DNA from: Motiliproteus coralliicola
GTDB lineage: Bacteria > Pseudomonadota > Gammaproteobacteria > Pseudomonadales > Balneatricaceae
NCBI RefSeq assembly: GCF_003345655.1
Contig: NZ_QQOH01000004.1
Location: 456,692-520,691 of the forward strand
DNA length: 64,000 bases
Direction of reading: 5' to 3'
The position numbers and the translations under genes are program-made. The notes under the pieces were generated by a model. That model ran no database searches, was not told where the DNA came from, and saw only the letters and a program-made list of their open reading frames with translations. Positions 21,193-30,646 of the stretch are shown here, piece by piece (position 1 is the stretch's first letter; every line of letters begins with the position of its first letter).

Positions 21193-23454
21193 TTGTCGGC
21201 ACGTCTGGATCTAGGCTTGAAGAAGTACCGCCTGATGGCGGTCATTGTGCTGCTGGCAACCTTCGCTTTGATTCTGTGGCAGGTGGCGAGTCTGACCCGT
21301 CAGGTCGAACTCGACAACCTGCGCCGCAGCCTCGATCAAAATCTATCGCGCTATACCCTAAGCCTCCAGAACGAGCTGGAGAAATACCAGAATCTGCCGG
21401 CGCTGTTGGCCACCGATCGTAGCTTCAAGAACGTCCTCTACAATTCCGATAACCGGGTGCTGGTAGGGTCTCTGAATCGCTACCTGAGTGAAGTTCGCAC
21501 CATTACCGGGGCCTCGGATATCTATCTGATGGCACCCAGTGGTCAGACTCTGGCTTCCAGCAACTGGAATACCCCCGCCTCTTTCGTCGGTAAGAATTTC
21601 CACTATCGGCCCTATTTCCAGCAAGCCATGGCTGGTGATGAGGGGCGCTATTTTGCCCTCGGTACCACCTCCCGAAAGCGCGGTTACTACTTCTCCCACC
21701 CGATTCGCAGTGCCGACGCGGTGGTCGGCGTGGTGGTGGTGAAGATCGACCTGAACGATATCGAAGAGCAGTGGAACGACGAGCTGACCGACCTGCTGGT
21801 CACCGATATCGACGATGTGATCTTTATCAGTACCCGGGAGTCCTGGAAGTTTAAAACCCTGCAGCCGCTGTCCGGCTCCGACCTGCGTCGAATCGTCGAC
21901 AGTCTGCGGTATGTCGATCAACAGCTGGTGTCGCTGCCGATCACCGAGCGTGAGCCCCTGGCCGAGGGGGTTGAGCTGATCACGCTGCTCGAAGACAACC
22001 CGGACGCTGGTGATCGGTCGATCGACCGGCTTAGCGGCTCTCGCTATATGCTGATGCGCTTGGCGATGCCCGAAGCCGAGCTGAATGTGGTGGCGTTGGC
22101 CCAGTTGAGCCAGGTATCGTCGCGGGTCTGGAATGCGGTGGTGCTGACCGGTGTGATTCTGACGGTGTTGGTGCTGTTGGGGTTGTTTCTGTTGCTGCGC
22201 CAGCGGATTCAGTATGAACGACAGCGGTTCAAAGAGCAGGCCAACCGCACCCTGGAGCTAAACGAAGCGCGGGTCCGGGCGGTCATCGATAATACCCAGG
22301 CGGGCCTGATTACTCTGGATGCCCAGGGGCGAATCGAGTCGTTCAACCCCACCGCCGAGGCGCTGTTCGGTTACAGTGCCGGCAAGATAGAGCGGCGATA
22401 TTTCAGCCACCTAATCGCGCAACCAGACCGGGCGGTCTGCTGGCGAATGATCACCGATCCGCAGGAGCTACCGGAGCAGGCCCAGGTGCCGGTGCTGGAG
22501 GTGCAGGCGCGTCGCCAGGACGATGCCCTGTTCCCGATCGAACTGACCATCGTGCCGGTGCGCGATCATGGCGAGCGTAAGTTTATCGTCACCATCCATG
22601 ACCTGACCGAGCGCAAGGAATATGAAGTGTCCCTGCGCGATGCGCGCGATCTGCTGGAGCAGCGGGTACTGGAGCGGACCCAGGCCCTGCAGGGCGCCAA
22701 CGACCGGCTGCGCAACGAGATCGAACAGCATCAGCACACCCAGGAAGAGCTGATTCAGACCGCCAAGCTGGCGGTGCTGGGGGAACTGTCCGCCGGGATC
22801 AACCACGAGCTGAATCAGCCGATGACGGCGATCCGGGCCTATGCCGACAATGCCCGCCAGTTTCTGGAGCTGCAACGTACCGAGCGGGTGGCTGAGAATC
22901 TGCAGGAGATCTCCGGGCTGACCGAGCGGATGTCGAAGATTATCGCGCCATTGAAGGTGTTCTCCCGCAAAAGCTCGGGCCAGGCCGAGCCGGTTTCGTT
23001 GCTGTCGGTGCGCAAGGGGGCGATGTCGATCCTGTACGGGCGTCTGCATAGCGAGCAGGTGGAGGTCAATTGGCCGGAGTCGCTAGAGGACCTGCTGGTG
23101 ATGGGCGATATGGTCAAGCTGGAGCAGGTGGTGGTCAACCTGCTCAGTAATGCAGTCCAGGCGATGCAGGGGCAGGAGCACAAGCAGATCGATATCAGCC
23201 TGGAGCTGACCGATACCCATCTTTGTCTTGAGTTCCGTGATCAGGGACCGGGAATTGCACCTGCAGAACTGTCCAAGGTGTTTGAGCCCTTCTTTACCAC
23301 CAAGGCGGCCGGTGAGGGGCTGGGGTTGGGGTTATCGATCTCGCATCGGATCGTCGAAAATCTGGGGGGGCGGCTCAGTGCATCCAACCACCCCGAAGGA
23401 GGGGCCTGTTTCCGGCTTTGTCTGCTGCGGGTGGATCGGGCTCGAATTGACTAA
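21193..23454 (+). CDS. dctB: C4-dicarboxylate sensor histidine kinase DctB (with PAS domain)
   Basis: 753 residues from a TTG start (an ATG at 21235 is an alternative). Two membrane helices (about 15-33 and 311-335) flank a periplasmic double-PDC sensor containing the DctB-like GASDIYLMAPSGQTLASSNW. A PAS domain (about 365-470, VIDNTQAGLITLDAQGRI) and a coiled coil follow. The HisKA domain has the phospho-acceptor His538 in INHELNQPMTAI, and the ATPase has DQGPGIAP and GLGLGLSIS. It should phosphorylate DctD in response to succinate, fumarate or malate. Shorter DctB proteins lack the cytoplasmic PAS. A separate gene lies between it and dctD. Confidence 0.9.
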   Translation: MSARLDLGLKKYRLMAVIVLLATFALILWQVASLTRQVELDNLRRSLDQNLSRYTLSLQNELEKYQNLPALLATDRSFKNVLYNSDNRVLVGSLNRYLSEVRTITGASDIYLMAPSGQTLASSNWNTPASFVGKNFHYRPYFQQAMAGDEGRYFALGTTSRKRGYYFSHPIRSADAVVGVVVVKIDLNDIEEQWNDELTDLLVTDIDDVIFISTRESWKFKTLQPLSGSDLRRIVDSLRYVDQQLVSLPITEREPLAEGVELITLLEDNPDAGDRSIDRLSGSRYMLMRLAMPEAELNVVALAQLSQVSSRVWNAVVLTGVILTVLVLLGLFLLLRQRIQYERQRFKEQANRTLELNEARVRAVIDNTQAGLITLDAQGRIESFNPTAEALFGYSAGKIERRYFSHLIAQPDRAVCWRMITDPQELPEQAQVPVLEVQARRQDDALFPIELTIVPVRDHGERKFIVTIHDLTERKEYEVSLRDARDLLEQRVLERTQALQGANDRLRNEIEQHQHTQEELIQTAKLAVLGELSAGINHELNQPMTAIRAYADNARQFLELQRTERVAENLQEISGLTERMSKIIAPLKVFSRKSSGQAEPVSLLSVRKGAMSILYGRLHSEQVEVNWPESLEDLLVMGDMVKLEQVVVNLLSNAVQAMQGQEHKQIDISLELTDTHLCLEFRDQGPGIAPAELSKVFEPFFTTKAAGEGLGLGLSISHRIVENLGGRLSASNHPEGGACFRLCLLRVDRARID

Positions 23455-23548
23455 GCTATTGATGAACAAACGGATCACGATTTAACCAGGGATGGATCTA
23501 TATCAACGTTTAAACGCCCGTTTTTTCTCTATACTGCAGCACGCTTGA

Positions 23549-23569
23549 CGATTATCGAAGTGATAATCG
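23549..23569. repeat. Inverted repeat upstream of the HD-GYP-like gene
   Basis: CGATTATC and GATAATCG are perfect 8-base arms separated by five bases (GAAGT). The repeat lies about 155 bases before the ATG of the following gene and about 95 after dctB. It has no T-run after it, so it looks more like a protein-binding site than a terminator. Function unknown. Confidence 0.45.
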
Positions 23570-23722
23570 GATGCATTAGGGGTGCAGCCCGGGGTCTTGA
23601 TACTCGGGGTTCTTGGTTGGTACGCAGGGTTTTCACCCGTAATGGCACCAACGTATTCATGGATTCAGAGTACCGATAGTACGAATCGAGCCCAGTCAAG
23701 ATTCGGGAGAACTCTTATCGAT

Positions 23723-24697
23723 ATGTCTATTACAGATCGGCCGACAACAAGCCGCGCTAAGGAAGCGGTGAGTGTTTTCGCCTGGGTTGACCGGCAGCAC
23801 CAGCTGCTGGCCGAGACCCACGACCTGCTGTTGTTGCGTCCTGATCAAAAAACTATTTCCCGCTGCCGCTACCTGGCCCACCAGATCCAAAAAGGTTGCC
23901 GGCAGCAGCCGGTCGGCCTATTAGCCGCGCTGCAGCTGAATCGAAACGCGCAGTTCCAGCACGTCAAAGAGCTCTACTGCGGCGTTCTGGCCGAGCTGAT
24001 CGGGGTCAAATGCAACTTGGCACCCGCCAGTCGATTATCGATGATCTGTGCCGCGCTGACGCAGGATATCGGCATGCTGGACCTGCAGGATGACCGCCTC
24101 GATCGACAGTCCCTGGCATTGACCGAACAGCAGTTGCGGCAAATTAAAAAACACCCGATCGATGGTATCAAGATCCTGGCCCAGGCCGGCGTCGATGATC
24201 GAATTTGGCTGACAATCGTCGAGCGACACCATGAACGCCTCGATGGCAAAGGTTATCCTCACCGGCTGGATGAGGAGCAGATCGATATGGGCACCCGGAT
24301 CATGACCCTGGTGGATAACTTTGTCGCCATGGCTCGCCCCCGGGGGGATCGACCAGCGATGATGCCGCCGAAAATTCTGCAGCAGATCTTCCTGAAGCGG
24401 GGTGATCAGATCGACCCGCGTCTGGCCAAGGTGTTGATCGAGCTGCTGGGACTCAAGCCGCCGGGGTGCTGGGTTCAGTTGGCCAATGGCGAAACCGCGG
24501 TGGTGGTACGGCCGGGCAGTCACAACGCCTTTCCGGTGGTGGCATCGGTTGTCGGACCGGATGGCGAGCACTACGAGCAGGCGATCGAGCGCGACAGCAG
24601 CGAGCGTCGCTTCACGATCGTTGATTGTGTCGCGGCTCCGTTCCACTTCAATCTACGCCAACTGCTGGAACAGCTCTGGCCTCGGCTGGAGATCTAA
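23723..24697 (+). CDS. HD-GYP-like protein with degenerate HD motif
   Basis: 324 residues from the ATG at 23723 (GGGAGA 12 bases upstream); the open frame continues upstream but without recognisable homology. The C-terminal half has the HD-GYP signature HHERLDGKGYP (His169-His170). The usual HD pair earlier in the domain is Gln114-Asp115 (LTQDIGM), so one metal ligand of the phosphodiesterase site is missing. HD-GYP domains hydrolyse c-di-GMP; this one may be inactive or a binding protein (inference). It has no receiver domain, and the N-terminal 90 residues are helical and unrecognised. It sits between dctB and dctD on the same strand. Confidence 0.78.
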   Translation: MSITDRPTTSRAKEAVSVFAWVDRQHQLLAETHDLLLLRPDQKTISRCRYLAHQIQKGCRQQPVGLLAALQLNRNAQFQHVKELYCGVLAELIGVKCNLAPASRLSMICAALTQDIGMLDLQDDRLDRQSLALTEQQLRQIKKHPIDGIKILAQAGVDDRIWLTIVERHHERLDGKGYPHRLDEEQIDMGTRIMTLVDNFVAMARPRGDRPAMMPPKILQQIFLKRGDQIDPRLAKVLIELLGLKPPGCWVQLANGETAVVVRPGSHNAFPVVASVVGPDGEHYEQAIERDSSERRFTIVDCVAAPFHFNLRQLLEQLWPRLEI

Positions 24698-24860
24698 GCG
24701 CCCTCCGGCTGCTTGGCTTACCCCTCCCGATGCCCGCCGGCATTGGGATGGCGGATCGAATTGGGTATCATCTCAGCACCAAGGTTCCGACAATTAAACC
24801 GCAATAGCGGGTTTGCCGGTGTCCCGATTCTGTCCGTTCGACCCGAAAGGATCCCTGCCG

Positions 24861-26228
24861 ATGGCCGCCACCATACCCAGTGTTCTTCTGATCGATGATG
24901 AAAAGCATATCCGCTCCGCCAGCGGCCAGACGCTGGAACTGGCCGGCTACGAGGTTCAGGCGCTCGACAGTGCTGAAGCGGCGCTGGCGCTGATCGATGA
25001 CCACTGGAGCGGGGTGATCGTCACCGACATCAATATGCCCGGTATGGATGGGCTGGAGCTGATGGCCAAGGTGCTGGCGATCGATCCGGACCTGCCGGTG
25101 ATCCTGATTACCGGCCACGGCGATATCTCGATGGCGGTCAATGCGATCCGTGACGGAGCTTACGACTTTATCGAGAAGCCTTTCCCCGCTGACCTGCTGG
25201 TCGATGTGGTTAAACGGGCCGCCGAAAAGCGCGCCCTGACGATCGAAAACCGCACCCTGCGTCAGGAGCTTCAGGCCCAGAGTGCACCGGGGCCGCGAAT
25301 TATCGGCAAGACCCTACCGGTGCAGCAGATGCGCCAGCTGCTGGCCCAGGTGGCCGATACTCCGGCCGATATTCTGATCATGGGCGAAACCGGTACCGGC
25401 AAGGACCTGGTGGCGCGCTATATCCATGAGAACAGTTGCCGCAAGGACCGAAACTTTGTCGCCATCAACTGTGGCGGGGTGCCGGAAAACCTGATGGAGA
25501 GCGAGCTGTTCGGCCACGAAAAGGGCGCTTTCACCGATGCCAAGAGCCAGCGGATCGGTAAGCTGGAGCACGCCAACGGCGGTACCCTGTTTCTCGATGA
25601 GATCGAGAGCATGCCGATGTCGTTGCAGATAAAACTGTTGCGGGTGCTGGAAGAGCGGGCGATCGAGCGGCTCGGGGCCAACGAGCTGATCCCGTTGGAC
25701 CTGCGCATAGTGGCAGCCTCCAAGGCCGACCTGAAAGAACTCAGTGCCGGTGGTGAGTTCCGCGAAGACCTCTACTACCGCCTCAATGTGGTACGGGTCG
25801 ATATTCCGTCGCTGCGCGAGCGTCGTGACGATATTCCCCTGCTGTTTCAGCATTTTGCCCTGATCGCCTCGGCCCAGTATCAGCGAGAGGTTCCGGCCCT
25901 GAGTCCGGCCCGGGTTCACAGCCTGATGAGCTATGACTGGCCCGGCAATGTGCGCGAGCTGCGAAATCTGGCCGAGCGTTATGTGCTGCTGGGGGAAGGC
26001 TGCACCTTTGAGTTTGACCAACTGATCCCACAGCTGGATGCGGCCACCGAGAGCTTGACCCTGCCGGAGAAGGTCGAGCAGTTCGAGAAGATGCTGATCG
26101 AGGAAGCGCTGGCGCGACACGACGGTCGGATCAAAGAGACCATGGAGCAGCTGGGTCTGCCGCGAAAGACCCTGTACGACAAGATGCGCAAGTACCGGCT
26201 CGATAAGCAGGATTACAAACCCGAATAA
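24861..26228 (+). CDS. dctD: C4-dicarboxylate response regulator DctD (sigma-54 activator)
   Basis: 455 residues in NtrC layout. The receiver domain has acidic pocket DDE (12-14) and phospho-acceptor Asp56. The AAA+ domain has Walker A GETGTGKD (about 174-181) and Walker B GGTLFLDEIE. The sigma-54 contact loop reads GAFTDA (about 222-227) rather than the usual GAFTGA. A Fis-type helix-turn-helix ends the protein (RIKETMEQLGLPRKTLYDKM). The start at 24861 has AAAGG ten bases upstream; the frame continues upstream without homology. The likely target is the sigma-54 promoter before dctP. Confidence 0.93.
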   Translation: MAATIPSVLLIDDEKHIRSASGQTLELAGYEVQALDSAEAALALIDDHWSGVIVTDINMPGMDGLELMAKVLAIDPDLPVILITGHGDISMAVNAIRDGAYDFIEKPFPADLLVDVVKRAAEKRALTIENRTLRQELQAQSAPGPRIIGKTLPVQQMRQLLAQVADTPADILIMGETGTGKDLVARYIHENSCRKDRNFVAINCGGVPENLMESELFGHEKGAFTDAKSQRIGKLEHANGGTLFLDEIESMPMSLQIKLLRVLEERAIERLGANELIPLDLRIVAASKADLKELSAGGEFREDLYYRLNVVRVDIPSLRERRDDIPLLFQHFALIASAQYQREVPALSPARVHSLMSYDWPGNVRELRNLAERYVLLGEGCTFEFDQLIPQLDAATESLTLPEKVEQFEKMLIEEALARHDGRIKETMEQLGLPRKTLYDKMRKYRLDKQDYKPE

Positions 26229-26513
26229 TTTTCATCTATCTCACCGTCAAGGGGCATTGTGACTCCTGTCGGTGGGGCGCTGTTACCACCTCCAGACCAC
26301 CCTCTACCCAATACCCTTAGGCTTTGTCGTGTTGAAAGCAATTCACGCTCAGTTAGGGTTGTTCGCCGCCCAGCCTCAGCGGCTTGATCGGTTAACGAGG
26401 CCGCAGACCTAAACTGAAGGGTACCAATAACCCAGTGCCGTAGGCAGATCGGGCAGACGTCGGTCTGCTGTTGTTACGGAGAAGCTCGTCGAGGCGGGCT
26501 TGGAGGTAGGGCT

Positions 26514-27758
26514 ATGTGCCAACGAGTCACACTGGCCCTCTGTCTGGTTTTGTTAAGCGCAGTGAGCACCGCCCAGACGCGCACTGTGTTGCCCAATCCC
26601 GTCGCGATGCCACCGTCATCCCGTGCAGCAGAGGCCCAGATTCCGATAACAACGGTATCTTCGAATCCGCGTTCTTTCGGTTCGTTGATCGAAGCCGCCG
26701 AATTCTATTCCGAACTGCCCCAGCGGGGGTGGCAGCCAGTGGCTGGCGGCCCCCTGCTGCGCCAAGGTGAGTCCGGCCCACGGGTGGAGTCGCTGCGCCA
26801 GATGCTCAGGCTCTACGGCGATTACCAGCTACCAAGCGACCGCCGGGTGCTGTTGGCGTATTTCGATCCAGATCTGGAGGCCGCCCTGATTCGGTTTCAG
26901 CGCCGCCATGGACTCAAGCCCGACGGTATTCTCGGCCCCGACAGTCTCCAGGCGATGAACGTCGCGCCGACGCAACGGGCCTACCAACTGCTGGTGAATC
27001 ACGAGCGTCAACTGGCGCTGCGCCGGATTGCGCCGTCACGGTACGTGCAGGTCAACGTGCCCGGCTTTCAACTGCGGGTGTTCGATCGTCAACAGCCGGT
27101 GATGGAGATGAAGGCGATTGTCGGTCGACGCAGTCGTCAGACCCCTACGCTGCAGAGCGAGATTCGCTCGCTGGTGCTTAACCCGGCTTGGAACGTTCCC
27201 AAAAGCATCGCCTACAAGGATATTCTGCCCAAGTGGCGTGATGATCGGGACTATCTGGATCGCCATAACATGAAGATCGTCTCCGGCTGGGGACAGCAGA
27301 AAGTCTGGGTCGATCAGCAACAGGCCGATCCGGAGCAGTTGTATCGCGGCCGCGAGTACCTGCGGCTGTATCAACTGCCGGGTGCCAACAACGCCCTGGG
27401 TCAGATCAAATTTGATTTCCCTAATCCTTACGCGGTCTATCTGCATGACACCCCGAGTAAGTCGTTGTTTGCCAGTCATCAACGTGCCTTCAGCTCCGGC
27501 TGTGTGCGGCTCGAAGACCCGCAGAGACTGGCTACCTATCTGCTGGGAATGCAGCGTTTGAAAAAACCGTTGCACCAGATGCTGGCCGATAGCGGTACCC
27601 GCCGAATCCGCTTGAGTCGTCCGGTGGGGCTGTATCTGACCTATTGGACCGCCTGGTTGGATCCGCAGCAGCGTTTGCAGCTACGCGAGGATATCTATCG
27701 CCAGGACCCCGCCAAGCCAAGCCTGGGTGAGGCCGATGAGATCGCGATGTTGAACTGA
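26514..27758 (+). CDS. Periplasmic L,D-transpeptidase (LdtD/YcbB-like)
   Basis: 414 residues. A signal peptide (MCQRVTLALCLVLLSAVSTAQ) is followed by a peptidoglycan-binding domain (LRLYGDYQLP to GILGPDSLQAMN, about 95-145) and a YkuD catalytic domain. The catalytic Cys330 is in SSGCVRLEDP, with the conserved His in YLHDTPSKSLF. LdtD-type enzymes form 3-3 crosslinks in peptidoglycan. It is shorter than E. coli LdtD (615 residues). GGAGG lies eight bases before the ATG. The next gene is MepK-like, as ycbB-ycbK in E. coli, so the pair appears to be an ancestral unit placed within the dct region. Confidence 0.9.
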   Translation: MCQRVTLALCLVLLSAVSTAQTRTVLPNPVAMPPSSRAAEAQIPITTVSSNPRSFGSLIEAAEFYSELPQRGWQPVAGGPLLRQGESGPRVESLRQMLRLYGDYQLPSDRRVLLAYFDPDLEAALIRFQRRHGLKPDGILGPDSLQAMNVAPTQRAYQLLVNHERQLALRRIAPSRYVQVNVPGFQLRVFDRQQPVMEMKAIVGRRSRQTPTLQSEIRSLVLNPAWNVPKSIAYKDILPKWRDDRDYLDRHNMKIVSGWGQQKVWVDQQQADPEQLYRGREYLRLYQLPGANNALGQIKFDFPNPYAVYLHDTPSKSLFASHQRAFSSGCVRLEDPQRLATYLLGMQRLKKPLHQMLADSGTRRIRLSRPVGLYLTYWTAWLDPQQRLQLREDIYRQDPAKPSLGEADEIAMLN

Positions 27759-28026
27759 GCTCGATTCGCAACGCTCGGGAATAAAGCGGTGATTGCCGCG
27801 TCGTTGTGGGGATCAACGGTAGCGGCAGAGATTAAATGCAGTAATGCAGAGGAAAACGAGGTCTATTCAAACAACAGAGTCATCGCCCCGCGGTTCATTG
27901 GTCTGGCCTAGTAAGTGCCACGCCGGCCGCTGGAGCCTTCCGTAGCCGGTTTTATCAATGTTGGAAGGCGAGGGGCAGATAGGGGGGCTTTCTGTCCGAT
28001 GAAATACAGCAAGGGGGATAGCAGCC

Positions 28027-28584
28027 GTGGATCGCAAGACGTTTAATCGCAGAAACTTTCTCAAGCTGGCGGGGGGCGTGGTAGCCACCAGTGCCGCATC
28101 GCGAAGCTGGGCCAAAGGGCTCGCCAGCCAGCATCCGGAGCGCAGTCTGCAGTTTTATAACCTGCATACCGGCGAGCATATTCAGACTCCCTATTGGATA
28201 GAGGGGGAGTACTTGGACGAAGGCCTAACCCAGATCAACAATGTTCTGCGGGATCACCGCAACGGTGAAATCATGGAGATCGACCTGGGGCTGCTGGAGA
28301 TGTTGCACGATCTGCAGCTCAAAATGGACTCCAAGCAGCCCTTTCATGTGATCTCCGGTTACCGCTCGCCGCAGACCAATGCGATGTTACGGCAGAACAG
28401 CTCCGGCGTGGCCAAGAAGAGTCTGCATATGCAGGGGATGGCGATCGATATACGGCTGCCGGACATCCATCTCCCCGACCTGAAAGTGGGGGCGTTGTCG
28501 CTCAAACGAGGCGGTGTGGGCTACTACCCGCGCAGTGATTTCGTCCATCTGGACGTGGGGCGGGTGCGTACCTGGAATGGCTAG
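28027..28584 (+). CDS. MepK/YcbK-like murein endopeptidase (DUF882) with Tat signal
   Basis: 185 residues from a GTG start behind AAGGGGGA. The N-terminus has a twin-arginine motif (NRRNFLKLAGG), so export as a folded protein is expected. The DUF882/M15-like domain has SGYRSPQTN, the zinc motif HMQGMAIDI and the C-terminal FVHLDVG. E. coli MepK cleaves 3-3 (mDAP-mDAP) crosslinks made by L,D-transpeptidases, opposing the enzyme encoded just upstream. The 268-base spacer before it contains no gene. Confidence 0.9.
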   Translation: MDRKTFNRRNFLKLAGGVVATSAASRSWAKGLASQHPERSLQFYNLHTGEHIQTPYWIEGEYLDEGLTQINNVLRDHRNGEIMEIDLGLLEMLHDLQLKMDSKQPFHVISGYRSPQTNAMLRQNSSGVAKKSLHMQGMAIDIRLPDIHLPDLKVGALSLKRGGVGYYPRSDFVHLDVGRVRTWNG

Positions 28585-28659
28585 AGGGTGTATCTCTCTG
28601 CCTACGTGTAAGAAAAATACAGCCATTTCATCGATTTAGACTTTGGTCTAAGGGTTGAT

Positions 28660-28710
28660 GGGTGGGATTCCACCCTTTTACCCCCGTATGGGGGTGGCGG
28701 AAATCCACCC
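28660..28710. promoter_or_regulatory. Tandem inverted repeats, candidate DctD enhancer
   Basis: Two copies of the inverted repeat GGGTGG-N-CCACCC occur: 28660-28675 (four-base spacer) and 28692-28710 (seven-base spacer). Between them lies CCCCC-GTAT-GGGGG (28681-28694). They are about 100-150 bases upstream of the sigma-54 promoter, the usual place for an activator-binding enhancer. That DctD binds here is inferred from position. Confidence 0.6.
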
Positions 28711-28806
28711 AAAAAAACGGTGATTTTTTCTCATCTCTGAGTTGAGCCCCGCTTAATTGAAGGAGGTCTTTTCTAACTCTCTGTTTTATCAGTCTTTCAG
28801 TGATGC

Positions 28807-28822
28807 TGGCACGCTATCTGCT
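28807..28822 (+). promoter_or_regulatory. Sigma-54 promoter of dctPQM
   Basis: TGGCACGCTATCTGCT matches the -24/-12 consensus TGGCAC-N5-TTGCW with one mismatch; GG (28808-28809) and GC (28820-28821) are correctly spaced. The start of transcription is expected near 28833, leaving an 80-base leader before dctP. The activator dctD lies 2.6 kb upstream. The 28585-28912 spacer holds this promoter and the inverted repeats, and no gene was seen. Confidence 0.8.
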
Positions 28823-28888
28823 GTGTTGTCACCCAGAGTCGCGCTCGATGACGCAATTTTGAGCACGACCATAAAGACAACAATCTGA

Positions 28889-29896
<1,008 letters not shown>

Positions 29897-29907
29897 GCGT
29901 ACCACCG

Positions 29908-29958
29908 AGGATCAACCGCGCTGCGGTTGATCCTTTCCAAGCGAGGCAGCCGCCTCGC
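29908..29958 (+). repeat. Two tandem stem-loops between dctP and dctQ
   Basis: AGGATCAACCGC and its exact complement form a 12-base stem with a three-base loop (29908-29934). A second stem, GCGAGGC/GCCTCGC with a four-base loop, follows at 29941-29958. Only short mixed T/C tracts follow. Such hairpins after binding-protein genes commonly act as partial terminators or 3' stabilisers and raise the level of the binding protein over the permease (known for other transport operons; inferred here). Confidence 0.75.
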
Positions 29959-30091
29959 TTCGTTCCGACAACCTGTTTTACCGGAGACTCCTGGTGCGGT
30001 GATCTAACCGCTGCCATTAGCAAGGGGTGCCCGGTGAGACAGCTTCGGACTGTAGATCCTTCACTGCTGATGTCACAGAGGTTTCAGGGGC

Positions 30092-30646
30092 ATGCTAGGT
30101 AAACTAATTAATCGACTGGAAGAAAGCTTTCTTTGCCTTCTGCTGGTTGCGATGACACTGCTGGTGTTCGCTGAGGTGGTCGCCCGCTTCGGTTTCAACG
30201 CCGGTATCCACTGGGCCCAGGAGGTGACGCTGTTGCTGTCCGCCTGGTTCGTTCTGTTCGGCGCTTCTTACGGGGTTAAGGTCGGCAGCCATATTGGCGT
30301 CGACGTGTTCGTCAAGATGCTGCCCCGCAATGTTCACCGCGGCGTCACCATGCTGGCGCTTGCGCTCTGTCTGTTCTATTGCTGCCTGTTCCTGTACGGC
30401 TCCTGGATCTACCTCAGCAAGATGAAGATGATCGGTATCGAGTTGGAAGACCTGCCGGTCGAGAAGTGGATTCCGATGTCGGTGCTGGTGATCGGGTTTG
30501 TGCTGCTGATCGTGCGCTTCCTGAACCTGTTCTGGAAGGTGATCACCCATAAGGCCGACGGCTTCCATCTGGCCGATGAGGCCGAAGAGAGTATGCATAT
30601 CGCCGAAGAGTTGAAAGCGATGAACGAACAGGAGGAGACCAAGTAA
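30092..30646 (+). CDS. dctQ: TRAP transporter small membrane subunit DctQ
   Basis: 184 residues with four predicted membrane helices, the first beginning CLLLVAMTLLVFAEVVARF. The family motif AQEVTLLLSAWFVLFGASYGVK is visible in part. DctQ partners DctM in the inner membrane. The C-terminal cytoplasmic tail is acidic. The start lies 195 bases after dctP, across the hairpins, and its stop overlaps dctM by one base, so Q and M are translationally coupled. Confidence 0.95.
   Translation: MLGKLINRLEESFLCLLLVAMTLLVFAEVVARFGFNAGIHWAQEVTLLLSAWFVLFGASYGVKVGSHIGVDVFVKMLPRNVHRGVTMLALALCLFYCCLFLYGSWIYLSKMKMIGIELEDLPVEKWIPMSVLVIGFVLLIVRFLNLFWKVITHKADGFHLADEAEESMHIAEELKAMNEQEETK

Noticed and set aside
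24813..24860. Sixteen extra residues at the start of DctD
   Set aside because: The receiver domain begins directly after MAATIPS, and AAAGG is placed for the ATG at 24861.
28676..28694. CCCCC-GTAT-GGGGG as a terminator of the MepK-like gene
   Set aside because: The stem has no T-run and lies amid the GGGTGG repeats at enhancer distance from a sigma-54 promoter.
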